33,502 nucleotides of DNA from DAOSWM01 sp035380045 (lineage in GTDB: Bacteria; Bacteroidota; Bacteroidia; Bacteroidales; Tenuifilaceae), in assembly GCA_035380045.1 (NCBI GenBank), contig DAOSWM010000034.1:1-33502 (forward strand). Direction: 5' to 3'. The notes beneath the pieces were generated by a model, which saw nothing but the letters and a program-made list of their open reading frames with translations, had not been told where the DNA came from and did not search any database. Shown piece by piece: positions 14,367 to 21,923 of the stretch. Position numbers and translations under genes: made by a program. Positions within the stretch are counted from its first letter, which is position 1. Each line of letters begins with the position of its first letter.

Positions 14367-16547
14367 CTAGATATCGAGATTTGTCATCTCACTGGTTATC
14401 TTAAAATCGAAACTTGGGTACTCGAAAATTGGGAAACGGGGTTCAGTTTCGCCAATGGAGTATCCCCAAACGCTGGAGTATTCCTTCCTGTCCTCGCCCA
14501 TCTCTTCGAGCTGGTGTAGGTATTCGCCAATGGGTTTCGATTCGATAATTACCACCTTCCCCATTTTGTTAATTATTGGGCTATGCCAGCGGGTGTGGTC
14601 GTGGTCGAACTCCAGTATTCGTCTTCCCCAACGAGTTATTCCAATGGTTCTGAAGGTTAAACTTTTTCCAACTCCCGGAAGGTTTATTACATTCCTGTCG
14701 GTTGCGAGGAACGGAATATCGGTTTTTTCTCTTAAAGTCTTCAACTTCTCAACAACCGTGCTGGCATCGAGGGTGTAACCCTTAATCTCCTCAAGGTACT
14801 CGTCGGGGGTGGCACCGAACTTTTTCTCTTCAATCTCTTCCTGCACGGCACGTGCATTGGTGGCGTAGTTAAACGTATTCTCCTGAAAACCTTTCACCGA
14901 GAATGTGTAGTATGTTATTACTCCTATATCGTTCAACACTTTACGTAACTTCGCCGTGTGCCCACGGCGCGATGCCGCTGAAGTGAACACCAGCTGATTG
15001 GTAACAATCCATCCAGCGCTAATTAACCGCTCAACGGCCTGCTTCGATTCGGGAGTAATCTCCATAGGCGACTCAAAGTGGGTTTGAATTACGAACTGCT
15101 TTATTCCAATCGCTGAGGCTTTCTTACGAAAATCGGACAGAACCTTAACCAGCTCTGGGTTTACTCGTTGCGGTAGGTAAGCTGGTAGTCGGGTTCCCAA
15201 CCGTATCCGAACAATCTCTGCATACTTTTCACCATCCTTTCTGTGCTCGTTGGCATATCGTTTTCGAATGGCCATTTCGTAAACCTTATCGAGAATATTC
15301 TGCAGAGTTTTTGTTCGGCTCATAAGCGCATCGCCACCGGTAATTAGGATATCACGAAGCTGTGTATCGTTCTCCCAGTAGTCGAGCAGCCTCTGCAGTT
15401 TTTCTTCCCAGGTCTCCTTTGGCTTCAGCTTATCGAGGTTGAAGTTCAGGTTTCCTCGCTGAAAATCGTACATTCGCTGACACGAAACGCAGAGTCCGCC
15501 GCAGGCTCGACCCATTGTATCGGGGATAAGAATGGCAACCTCGGGATAGCGCCTGTGCACACAACGCGCCGATGGTAGCAACCAACCGGCAGCGTTGGGT
15601 TTTCCTGCTTCAACCTTGTCCTCCTTCTCCCAAGCGGTTATATTCCCAAAGTGATCGATAAGAGGCTTGCTATAAATAACATAATGGCGAATAGCCAAAT
15701 CGGTTCCTACCGAAAAATCATCAATTTTTGTATTGAGAAGTGAAAGGTAGTATGGATTTACGAAGAAGGGAATGCCTTTCTCCTCAGCCTTCTCCAGAAG
15801 TTTTTGAGTATCTAAATCGAGCGAGTAGTCGAGGAGTTTATTTAACAATGCAGGTGAACGGACCGCAAAACGGAGATGAAACTTGTAATCGTCCCACCAT
15901 TCGTGCATCTTTTCAAGCTTCTGTTCGTGTGTTAGTCCATTATCGAAACAAAATTTTGTATCACCAATTTCACAGCTGGTTATGTTATCAACCAGAATGT
16001 CAATTATTCGGTTCTTATTCTCCTGTCTGGTTTTAATTACGTGAGGTTCCAGCCCGTCAGTCCACCTGTCCATCCACTCTGTAAGCTTCTTTTTGGTTGG
16101 TTTTTCCTGCGGAAGTTTGCAACTTAGCTGCCTAAAAAGCTGTATCATATCCTCGAAGAAAAGCGGTTTAGCTCCGCCAGTTCCTTTCTTAACGCCAAGC
16201 CACAGTATACGAAAAGGTTCCGACTTGGTGAGCTGATTGTTTCGGTACGGATTCTTAAACTCACGTCCCGAGTTATTCGCATAGTCGAGAATGCGAATAG
16301 CAGCAAAATCCTGCCAGCGTAACTTCTCGTACCCCTGCCGGCCGGTAGTAACTCCATTGTAGTAGTCTACAGCAGCGGGGTTCTCGGCAAGAATACTTTT
16401 TGCCAATTCCTTAATATTTATACGAAACTGATCTAGATTCTCCGAGGATTTGAAAATTTCAACAAGGTTGGGATTTTCTCGAAGCAACTTACGAAGAAGA
16501 GTAAGCGATTTAGCCGAAAGGGCAATTTTATCTGGATAGTAAGTCAT
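14367..16547 (-). CDS. KamA-family radical SAM protein (lysine 2,3-aminomutase-like)
   Basis: 726-aa radical SAM protein. The iron-sulfur motif CGGLCVSC (CxxxCxxC) lies at Cys349, Cys353 and Cys356. Downstream, ITGGDALMS matches the SAM-binding TGGEPL-like motif, and RIGTRLPAYLPQRV matches the lysine 2,3-aminomutase segment RIGTRAPV. The catalytic core is thus aminomutase-like, but the protein is much longer than classical KamA (about 420 aa), with some 300 N-terminal residues without a motif I recognise. Whether it acts on lysine, or binds PLP at all, cannot be read from the sequence. No lysine-fermentation genes are nearby. Frame extension to a TTG at 16607 is possible, but ATG 16547 (MTYYPDKIALS) is chosen. 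It is divergent from the aminopeptidase gene. Confidence 0.85.
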   Translation of the reverse strand: MTYYPDKIALSAKSLTLLRKLLRENPNLVEIFKSSENLDQFRINIKELAKSILAENPAAVDYYNGVTTGRQGYEKLRWQDFAAIRILDYANNSGREFKNPYRNNQLTKSEPFRILWLGVKKGTGGAKPLFFEDMIQLFRQLSCKLPQEKPTKKKLTEWMDRWTDGLEPHVIKTRQENKNRIIDILVDNITSCEIGDTKFCFDNGLTHEQKLEKMHEWWDDYKFHLRFAVRSPALLNKLLDYSLDLDTQKLLEKAEEKGIPFFVNPYYLSLLNTKIDDFSVGTDLAIRHYVIYSKPLIDHFGNITAWEKEDKVEAGKPNAAGWLLPSARCVHRRYPEVAILIPDTMGRACGGLCVSCQRMYDFQRGNLNFNLDKLKPKETWEEKLQRLLDYWENDTQLRDILITGGDALMSRTKTLQNILDKVYEMAIRKRYANEHRKDGEKYAEIVRIRLGTRLPAYLPQRVNPELVKVLSDFRKKASAIGIKQFVIQTHFESPMEITPESKQAVERLISAGWIVTNQLVFTSAASRRGHTAKLRKVLNDIGVITYYTFSVKGFQENTFNYATNARAVQEEIEEKKFGATPDEYLEEIKGYTLDASTVVEKLKTLREKTDIPFLATDRNVINLPGVGKSLTFRTIGITRWGRRILEFDHDHTRWHSPIINKMGKVVIIESKPIGEYLHQLEEMGEDRKEYSSVWGYSIGETEPRFPIFEYPSFDFKITSEMTNLDI

Positions 16548-16730
16548 TTTGTTGTATGCATTTATCCGGATCCATTGCTCGGGAAGTGATAAAACCGGGT
16601 TGAGCAACTAGTAAATGTCCGGCAAGTAACTATTTACGCCCTGAAATGTGTAATTTCCTTTGCAGGCACGCAAAGTTACAAAAAAATGGGGATTTTTTCA
16701 AGAATTTCGAACGACTAGTCTATTAAGTAA

Positions 16731-16761
16731 TTGTTATTAATCGTTAAACTTTTTAATTTCG
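16731..16761 (+). promoter_or_regulatory. Candidate promoter of the Xaa-Pro aminopeptidase gene
   Basis: TTG at 16731-16733 and TAATTTCG at 16754-16761 (7 of 8 match to TANNTTTG) are separated by 20 bp, close to the Bacteroidota -33/-7 layout, about 50 bp before the ATG at 16815. Confidence 0.35.
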
Positions 16762-16814
16762 TTCCATCTAATTTTATAAAAAATAAACGTTCACTAATTC
16801 AAAAATATTTCAGC

Positions 16815-18593
16815 ATGAAAGCAAACGAAAAAATAAGCAAACTTAGGAATTTGATGAAGTCAAAATCCATCGATGCATATATTATTCCCAGCAGCGATCC
16901 TCACCTTAGCGAGTATTTGCCCGAGCACTGGCAGTCGCGTGCATGGCTTTCGGAATTTTCCGGCTCAGCCGGAACTGTGGTAGTTACCAAAACCAAAGCA
17001 GGATTATGGACCGATTCACGCTACTTCCTGCAGGCCGAGCAGGAGCTAAAAGGAAGCGGAATTGACCTCTGTAAAATGGGACTCCCTGAAACTCCTTCCA
17101 TTGAGGAGTGGATTGTTGCAAACCTAAAACCTGAGCAAACAGTTGGTTTTGACGGAAGATTACTAACTCATGCTGCAGCCAAACGAACCATAAATCAGCT
17201 GCAAAGCGCAGGAATTTCAGTTCAAACCGATGTTGATTTAGTTTCTGAGATTTGGGAAAAACGTCCAAAACTTCCAACTGGAAAAGCATTTGAGCATGAG
17301 CTCAGGTATTCAGGAAAAACTACTGCTGAAAAGATTGAGCAAATTCGCGAAAATCTTGCAAAGCAAGGGGCAACTGCTTGCATAATCTCGGCGCTCGACG
17401 AGGTTGCGTGGACCTTCAATATCCGTGGAAACGATGTTGCCTACAATCCTGTTGTGCTCTCCTACGGATTTATCTCTGCCGATGAGGCAATTCTTTTTAT
17501 CGATCCTGCTAAAATTGACGAAAATCTTGCGCAACAACTTGAGGAGCAAGGAGTAAACCTATTCATCTACGATGAAATTGATGAGTTCATCAAAAAAATT
17601 CCGAAAGATTCAATAGTTGCAGTTGACGAGAACAGAATAAATCACAGGCTGGCATCACTTATTCCAAAGAAAGTTAAGCAGGTGAGCACAATCAGCATCC
17701 CAACTATGCTGAAAACCAAAAAGAACGAGGTTGAACTCGAAAATATCCGAAACGCAATGACCAACGATGGCGTTGCCATGGTGGAATTCCTTTACTGGCT
17801 CGAGAAGAATGTTGGGAAAGAAAAAATATCAGAACTTACCATCGCTGACAAATTACTGGAATTCAGAAGTAAACAACCCGGATTCGTTAGTGAAAGTTTT
17901 AATACAATTGCCGGATACCGCGATCACGGAGCCATTGTTCACTATAGCGCAAGCAAGGAGAGCGCTTACGAAATTAAACCGGAAGGTTTTCTGCTGGTTG
18001 ACTCAGGCGGACAGTTCAAGCAAGGCACAACCGATATTACACGAACAATTCATCTTAGCAAACCTTCAGAAGAGGAATCAATTGATTTCACGCTGGTTCT
18101 AAAAGGAATGATTCAACTCTCGAAGGTAAAATTTCCCATGGGAACCCGCGGAACGCAACTCGATGTTTTGGCGCGTGCAGCCATGTGGGGACACGGAATA
18201 AATTATGGACACGGAACCGGCCACGGAGTTGGCGCATTCCTTAACGTTCACGAAGGTCCGCAAGCCATTCGTCCAAACGAAGTTCCCATAGTTCTTGAAC
18301 TTGGCATGGTTCAATCGAACGAGCCGGGAATTTACCGCGCAGGAAAGTACGGAATTCGAATCGAGAATCTAATTGCCTGCGTTCCTTTCACTGAAAGTGA
18401 ATTTGGCAGCTTTATTCAGTTTGAAACGCTTACAATTTGCCCAATTGACACAAAACCCATTAAAGTTGATATGCTAACTGCAGCCGAGCGAAGCTGGCTA
18501 AACAGCTACCACGAAATGGTTTACAACAGGCTGGAAAGTAAATTGAGCAACGAGTTGAAAGTTTGGCTGAAAGAGAAAACCAAGAAGATTTAA
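16815..18593 (+). CDS. pepP: Xaa-Pro aminopeptidase (M24B)
   Basis: Cytoplasmic metallo-aminopeptidase of 592 aa that removes N-terminal residues preceding proline. Its three-domain layout resembles eukaryotic aminopeptidase P1: two creatinase-like N-terminal domains (about 1-300) and a C-terminal pita-bread M24 domain. All five metal ligands are present: Asp396 and Asp407 (LLVDSGG...TDITR), His470 in GHGTGHGVG, Glu503 in SNEPG and Glu517 in RIEN. The 14-residue spacing of the two Glu matches the family. ATG 16815 is chosen; the frame extends to a TTG at 16731, but that would add a Phe/Asn/Lys-rich segment not seen in the family. No signal peptide is present. It stands alone and is followed by a palindromic repeat element. 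Confidence 0.95.
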   Translation: MKANEKISKLRNLMKSKSIDAYIIPSSDPHLSEYLPEHWQSRAWLSEFSGSAGTVVVTKTKAGLWTDSRYFLQAEQELKGSGIDLCKMGLPETPSIEEWIVANLKPEQTVGFDGRLLTHAAAKRTINQLQSAGISVQTDVDLVSEIWEKRPKLPTGKAFEHELRYSGKTTAEKIEQIRENLAKQGATACIISALDEVAWTFNIRGNDVAYNPVVLSYGFISADEAILFIDPAKIDENLAQQLEEQGVNLFIYDEIDEFIKKIPKDSIVAVDENRINHRLASLIPKKVKQVSTISIPTMLKTKKNEVELENIRNAMTNDGVAMVEFLYWLEKNVGKEKISELTIADKLLEFRSKQPGFVSESFNTIAGYRDHGAIVHYSASKESAYEIKPEGFLLVDSGGQFKQGTTDITRTIHLSKPSEEESIDFTLVLKGMIQLSKVKFPMGTRGTQLDVLARAAMWGHGINYGHGTGHGVGAFLNVHEGPQAIRPNEVPIVLELGMVQSNEPGIYRAGKYGIRIENLIACVPFTESEFGSFIQFETLTICPIDTKPIKVDMLTAAERSWLNSYHEMVYNRLESKLSNELKVWLKEKTKKI

Positions 18594-18597
18594 TTCT

Positions 18598-18720
18598 CGT
18601 CATCGCGAGTGTATTTCACGAAGCCTGCCTTTGTCGGCAGACAGGCGATCTTTTTTTACCACATTGCCTTTTTTAAAAGAGATTGCTTCACCCACAAAAA
18701 AATGTGTGTTCGCAATGACG
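18598..18720. repeat. MITE-like dispersed palindromic element (CGTCATTGCGA ends)
   Basis: The ends CGTCATCGCGA (18598-18608) and TCGCAATGACG (18710-18720) are inverted repeats with one mismatch. Subterminal CACGAAGC and GATTGCTTCAC also match inversely. It resembles the CGTCATTGCGAGC...GAAGCAATCT repeat common in bacterial intergenic DNA. It lies between convergent genes and may also serve as a terminator, since it has T-rich runs. Confidence 0.65.
18623..18646. repeat. Short palindromic CCTGCC...GGCAGACAGG element (copy 2)
   Basis: GCCTGCC (18623-18629) is inversely matched by GGCAGACAGGC (18636-18646). It shares the arm GCAGACAGG with 6701-6708. It interrupts the GAAGC / GATCT junction of the larger 18598-18720 element, so it looks inserted. 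Confidence 0.6.
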
Positions 18721-18747
18721 TTTTTAAAAATCTTTGCAAGGAATAAA

Positions 18748-19803
18748 CTACTTATAAATCCTCTCCCTATTCAGTGCCCGTTGGTATTCGCGGGCATTTT
18801 TATTGTGTTCGGTTAATGTTTTAGCAAAAGAGTGATAACCCGAAAAATCAGCTTTTGCACAGAAGTACAAATACTTATGAACTTCATAGTTCAACACAGC
18901 ATCAATTGACGAGATGCTTGGTGCATTAATTGGCCCCGGAGGTAATCCCCTGTTTCTATAGGTGTTGTAGGGAGAATCAACGGTAAGATGTTTTGTTAAA
19001 ATTCTGCGGATTGTAAAATCGCCGAGGGCGAATTTGATTGTAGGATCAGCCTGCAGGGGCATTCCCCTCTCCAAGCGATTTACGTAAACTCCTGCGACTT
19101 TAGGTCGCTCATCACGATTTATAGTTTCCTCCTCAACAATAGATGCCAGCGTTGATACCTGGGTTTTGCTCATGCTCAGCTTCTTTGCCTTTTCAATTCT
19201 CGCCTCGTTCCAAAACGCATCGTACTCACGCTTCATGCGCTTAAAAAAACCATCTGCATCGATGTTCCAAAAGAATTCGTAGGTATTGGGAATGAACATT
19301 GCAATAAAGGTTTCGGTTGAGAAACCGAACTCATTTACCAACTCTTCATTTGAGAAGGCTGCGACAATTTCAACCGAATCGGCTTCGAGCTGCTTTGAAA
19401 TTCGCTGCGCCAGCTGCTCGGGAGTCCGAAATCCTGTAAAAGTTACCCTTACGGGTGTTTGCAACCCGGCGCGCAGGATGGAAACCAAATCTTTATTTCC
19501 CATTCCATTGGTTAGCTTGTACCTTCCCGGCTTCACGCTGTAAGGGTATCCCATGCGCGATGAAACCCAGCGGAACGAAACGGTATCGGCCAGCACATTT
19601 TCAGAAACCAGAATGGCTACCACATCGGAGTAACTCGACCCTGTTGGAATGTGAATAAAAACAGTTTCCTTGTTTTCAAGCCGAACGTTGGGCGAATACA
19701 TTCTCGAGTATATATTGTAACCGTAAATTCCTGCTATCAGTATCAGAATTGAAAAAAATGAAACGAATATTAGTATCGGTTTCCTGTAATGCTTCCTGCT
19801 CAT
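18748..19803 (-). CDS. mltG: Endolytic murein transglycosylase MltG
   Basis: Inner-membrane lytic transglycosylase of 351 aa that cleaves nascent peptidoglycan and helps set glycan strand length. A single N-terminal membrane helix (residues about 8-29, PILIFVSFFSILILIAGIYGY) anchors a periplasmic YceG-like domain. The catalytic region reads ASIVEEET, with Glu224 the probable catalytic acid (E. coli Glu218 context ASIVEKET), followed by ERPKVAGVYVNRL, PLQADPTI, NTYRNRGLPPGPI and the C-terminal YLYFCAK...HSFAKTLTEHN. Length and motifs are complete. It lies downstream of the aminotransferase on the same strand, separated by a MITE-like element. Confidence 0.95.
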   Translation of the reverse strand: MSRKHYRKPILIFVSFFSILILIAGIYGYNIYSRMYSPNVRLENKETVFIHIPTGSSYSDVVAILVSENVLADTVSFRWVSSRMGYPYSVKPGRYKLTNGMGNKDLVSILRAGLQTPVRVTFTGFRTPEQLAQRISKQLEADSVEIVAAFSNEELVNEFGFSTETFIAMFIPNTYEFFWNIDADGFFKRMKREYDAFWNEARIEKAKKLSMSKTQVSTLASIVEEETINRDERPKVAGVYVNRLERGMPLQADPTIKFALGDFTIRRILTKHLTVDSPYNTYRNRGLPPGPINAPSISSIDAVLNYEVHKYLYFCAKADFSGYHSFAKTLTEHNKNAREYQRALNRERIYK

Positions 19804-19847
19804 CCTAAATCTACAATAAAAGTTATTTGGTTTGCAAAGATAAATAT

Positions 19848-19996
19848 GGGTGTCTCAAAAGTTCATTGTGTGACTCTGTGAAGGACACCGAGAAACTCTG
19901 TGAAATATATAATTTATTGTTTCACAGTGTATCGCAGGGGAATCACAGAGTTCCACAGAGGAGTAAATCTAATCCTTTTTAACTTTTGAGACAGCC
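19848..19996. mobile_element. 149-bp MITE-like element with 16-bp terminal inverted repeats
   Basis: Left end GGGTGTCTCAAAAGTT (19848-19863) and right end AACTTTTGAGACAGCC (19981-19996) are inverted repeats with one mismatch. Inside are nested copies of CTCTGTGAA and TTCACAG/TCACAGAG, giving a long imperfect hairpin. It has no coding capacity. Ends of the GGCTGTCTCAAAA type are known from several transposon families, so this is probably a non-autonomous derivative. I see no clear target-site duplication. Confidence 0.7.
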
Positions 19997-20021
19997 ACGT
20001 AATATTTGATTTATTCTGATT

Positions 20022-21215
20022 TTACTTCAGCAACTCAACGGCTTTTGCCACTCTGTTTAACGATTCAACAAGTTCGCTTTCAGATGCAGCGTAGGAAAGA
20101 CGAATATAATTCTCGGCACCGAATGCGCTGCCGGGAACCATGGCAACGTGCGCGTTGTTCAGCAGGAACATTGCCAAATCCGATGAGTTTTTTATGGTTT
20201 CGCCATTAAACGATTTCCCGATTAGCTGGCTAATCTCAGGAAATACGTAGAATGCACCCTGAGGAACATTAATTTCAAATCCGGAAATTTTCTTCATCTT
20301 TTCAACTACCAAATCGCGACGTTTCTGAAAAGATTGGCACATCATCTTTGGGTACTCACCATCCGAAGAAATTGCTGCTATCGCAGCTTTCTGGGCAATA
20401 GAATTTGCTCCCGAAGTCATTTGTCCCTGTAACTTATTGCAAGCTTTTGCAAGCCAAAGCGGAGTTGCCGAGTAGCCAATGCGCCATCCGGTCATTGCGT
20501 AACCTTTGGAAACTCCGTTAATAATTATTACTCTTCCGGCAAGCTGCTCAAACTGAGCAATCGACTCGTGTTTTCCAATAAAGTTGATATGCTCATAAAT
20601 CTCATCGGAAATAACGAAAACTTGCGGATGCTTTGCCAGAACATCAGCAATTGCTCTAAGTTCATCCCTGGTGTAAACGCTTCCGGTTGGATTTGATGGC
20701 GAGCAAAGAAGCAACGCTTTTGTTTTTGGAGTGATAGCTTTCTCAAGCTGTTCGGGCGTAATTTTAAAGTCGCTATCGAGTCCGGTTTCAATAACAACAC
20801 TTTTCCCCTCAGCAATTTTCACCAGTTCAACGTAGCTAACCCAGTATGGTGCAGGAACAATTACCTCATCGCCTTTTTCAACCAACGCCATAAAAATGTT
20901 TGCCAGCGAATGCTTTGCTCCGTTCGAAACCACAATTTGAGCCGGCGAAAAATCGAGGTTATTCTCCCTTTTCAGCTTCGCTGAAATTGCCTGAAGCAAG
21001 TCGGCGAAACCACCTGCCGGTGAGTAGAAAGTGATGTTATTGTCGATGGCAGATTTGGCTGCATCCTTAACAAAATCGGGGGTTGGAAAATCGGGTTCGC
21101 CAACGCTCAAATCAATAACGTTGATTCCCTGGCATTTTAAATCGCGGCTTCGCTGCGACATGGCAAGGGTTTGCGAAACCTCAAGCTGCTCAACCCTATT
21201 CGATACTTTTTCCAT
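20022..21215 (-). CDS. Class I/II PLP-dependent aminotransferase (aspartate aminotransferase type)
   Basis: 397-aa fold-type I aminotransferase of the AspB/AAT Ib type. Motifs are LSVGEPDFPTP near the N-terminus, FYSPAGG, CSPSNPTGSVY, ISDEIYEHINF, and the PLP Schiff-base Lys237 in NGVSKGYAMTGWRIGY, with a C-terminal Arg in YIRLSYA for substrate carboxylate binding. The likely reaction is aspartate + 2-oxoglutarate to oxaloacetate + glutamate; some relatives use other amino acids or prephenate, which cannot be told apart here. ATG 21215 (MEKVSNRV) fits the family N-terminus better than 21245. The gene is monocistronic or reads into mltG across the MITE-like element. Confidence 0.92.
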   Translation of the reverse strand: MEKVSNRVEQLEVSQTLAMSQRSRDLKCQGINVIDLSVGEPDFPTPDFVKDAAKSAIDNNITFYSPAGGFADLLQAISAKLKRENNLDFSPAQIVVSNGAKHSLANIFMALVEKGDEVIVPAPYWVSYVELVKIAEGKSVVIETGLDSDFKITPEQLEKAITPKTKALLLCSPSNPTGSVYTRDELRAIADVLAKHPQVFVISDEIYEHINFIGKHESIAQFEQLAGRVIIINGVSKGYAMTGWRIGYSATPLWLAKACNKLQGQMTSGANSIAQKAAIAAISSDGEYPKMMCQSFQKRRDLVVEKMKKISGFEINVPQGAFYVFPEISQLIGKSFNGETIKNSSDLAMFLLNNAHVAMVPGSAFGAENYIRLSYAASESELVESLNRVAKAVELLK

Positions 21216-21327
21216 GATTAAAGAATTATTTGAAGAATATGACACACCAGTTGAAATGATTTTATAATTTTAAAGCTCAAAGTTATTCTTATTATAGCAA
21301 AGTGTACAATCCGAAATAAAAAATATA

Positions 21328-21843
21328 ATGGTAATTGAACTGCTAAAAATTGTACTTCCGTCGATTTTCGTTTTCCTTGCCGGCTACCTGGCCATTGAAC
21401 GTTTACTGAGGGAAGAAACCAAGCGACGAAAAGCCGAACTTACACAAAATAACCAAAAAATCACAATTCCGGTGAGGTTACAGGCCTACGAGAGGCTGGT
21501 ACTTTTCCTCGAGCGCATATCGCCCGAATCGCTGTTGATTAGGGTAAATCAGCCAAATTTGACCAATAAAAAGTTGCAATCAAAACTGTTGCAAAACATT
21601 CGTGCCGAATGGGAGCACAACCTCTCGCAGCAACTTTACGTTAGCCACAATGCCTGGGAGCTGGTAAAAAATGCAAAAGCAAACGTTATTAAACTAATTA
21701 ATACTTGTTCCGATAAACTTCCACCCGATGCTCCTTCAATAAAACTAACCCAAATGGTTCTAGAAACCATGGTTGAGCTGGATACTCACCCAACCAACAT
21801 AGCCGTTGAATTTTTGAAGAAGGAGGTAAAAAATATTTTTTAG
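21328..21843 (+). CDS. Conserved membrane-anchored Bacteroidota protein of unknown function
   Basis: 171-aa protein with one N-terminal hydrophobic helix (residues about 4-23, ELLKIVLPSIFVFLAGYLAI). A charged helical domain containing PVRLQAYERLVLFLERISP follows, then an alpha-helical C-terminus. I recall similar proteins as a conserved Bacteroidota family without a function. No catalytic motif is visible. It is divergent from the aminotransferase (113 bp) and convergent with htpG, sharing a bidirectional terminator. Confidence 0.8.
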   Translation: MVIELLKIVLPSIFVFLAGYLAIERLLREETKRRKAELTQNNQKITIPVRLQAYERLVLFLERISPESLLIRVNQPNLTNKKLQSKLLQNIRAEWEHNLSQQLYVSHNAWELVKNAKANVIKLINTCSDKLPPDAPSIKLTQMVLETMVELDTHPTNIAVEFLKKEVKNIF

Positions 21844-21870
21844 ATTGTTTTGTTAGCAAAAACTAAATAA

Positions 21871-21904
21871 AAAAAGAGGTTGAACAAGAAGTCAACCTCT
21901 TTTT
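21871..21904. terminator. Bidirectional terminator between the small anchored protein and htpG
   Basis: A 13-bp perfect stem (AAAAAGAGGTTGA at 21871-21883, complement at 21892-21904) with an 8-nt loop and A/T runs on both sides lies between convergent stops. Confidence 0.92.
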
Positions 21905-21923
21905 TGCATAGTAATCATTCACA

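Noticed and set aside
16731..16814. TTG start for the Xaa-Pro aminopeptidase
   Set aside because: The added residues are unlike the family and coincide with a plausible promoter; ATG 16815 gives the expected length.
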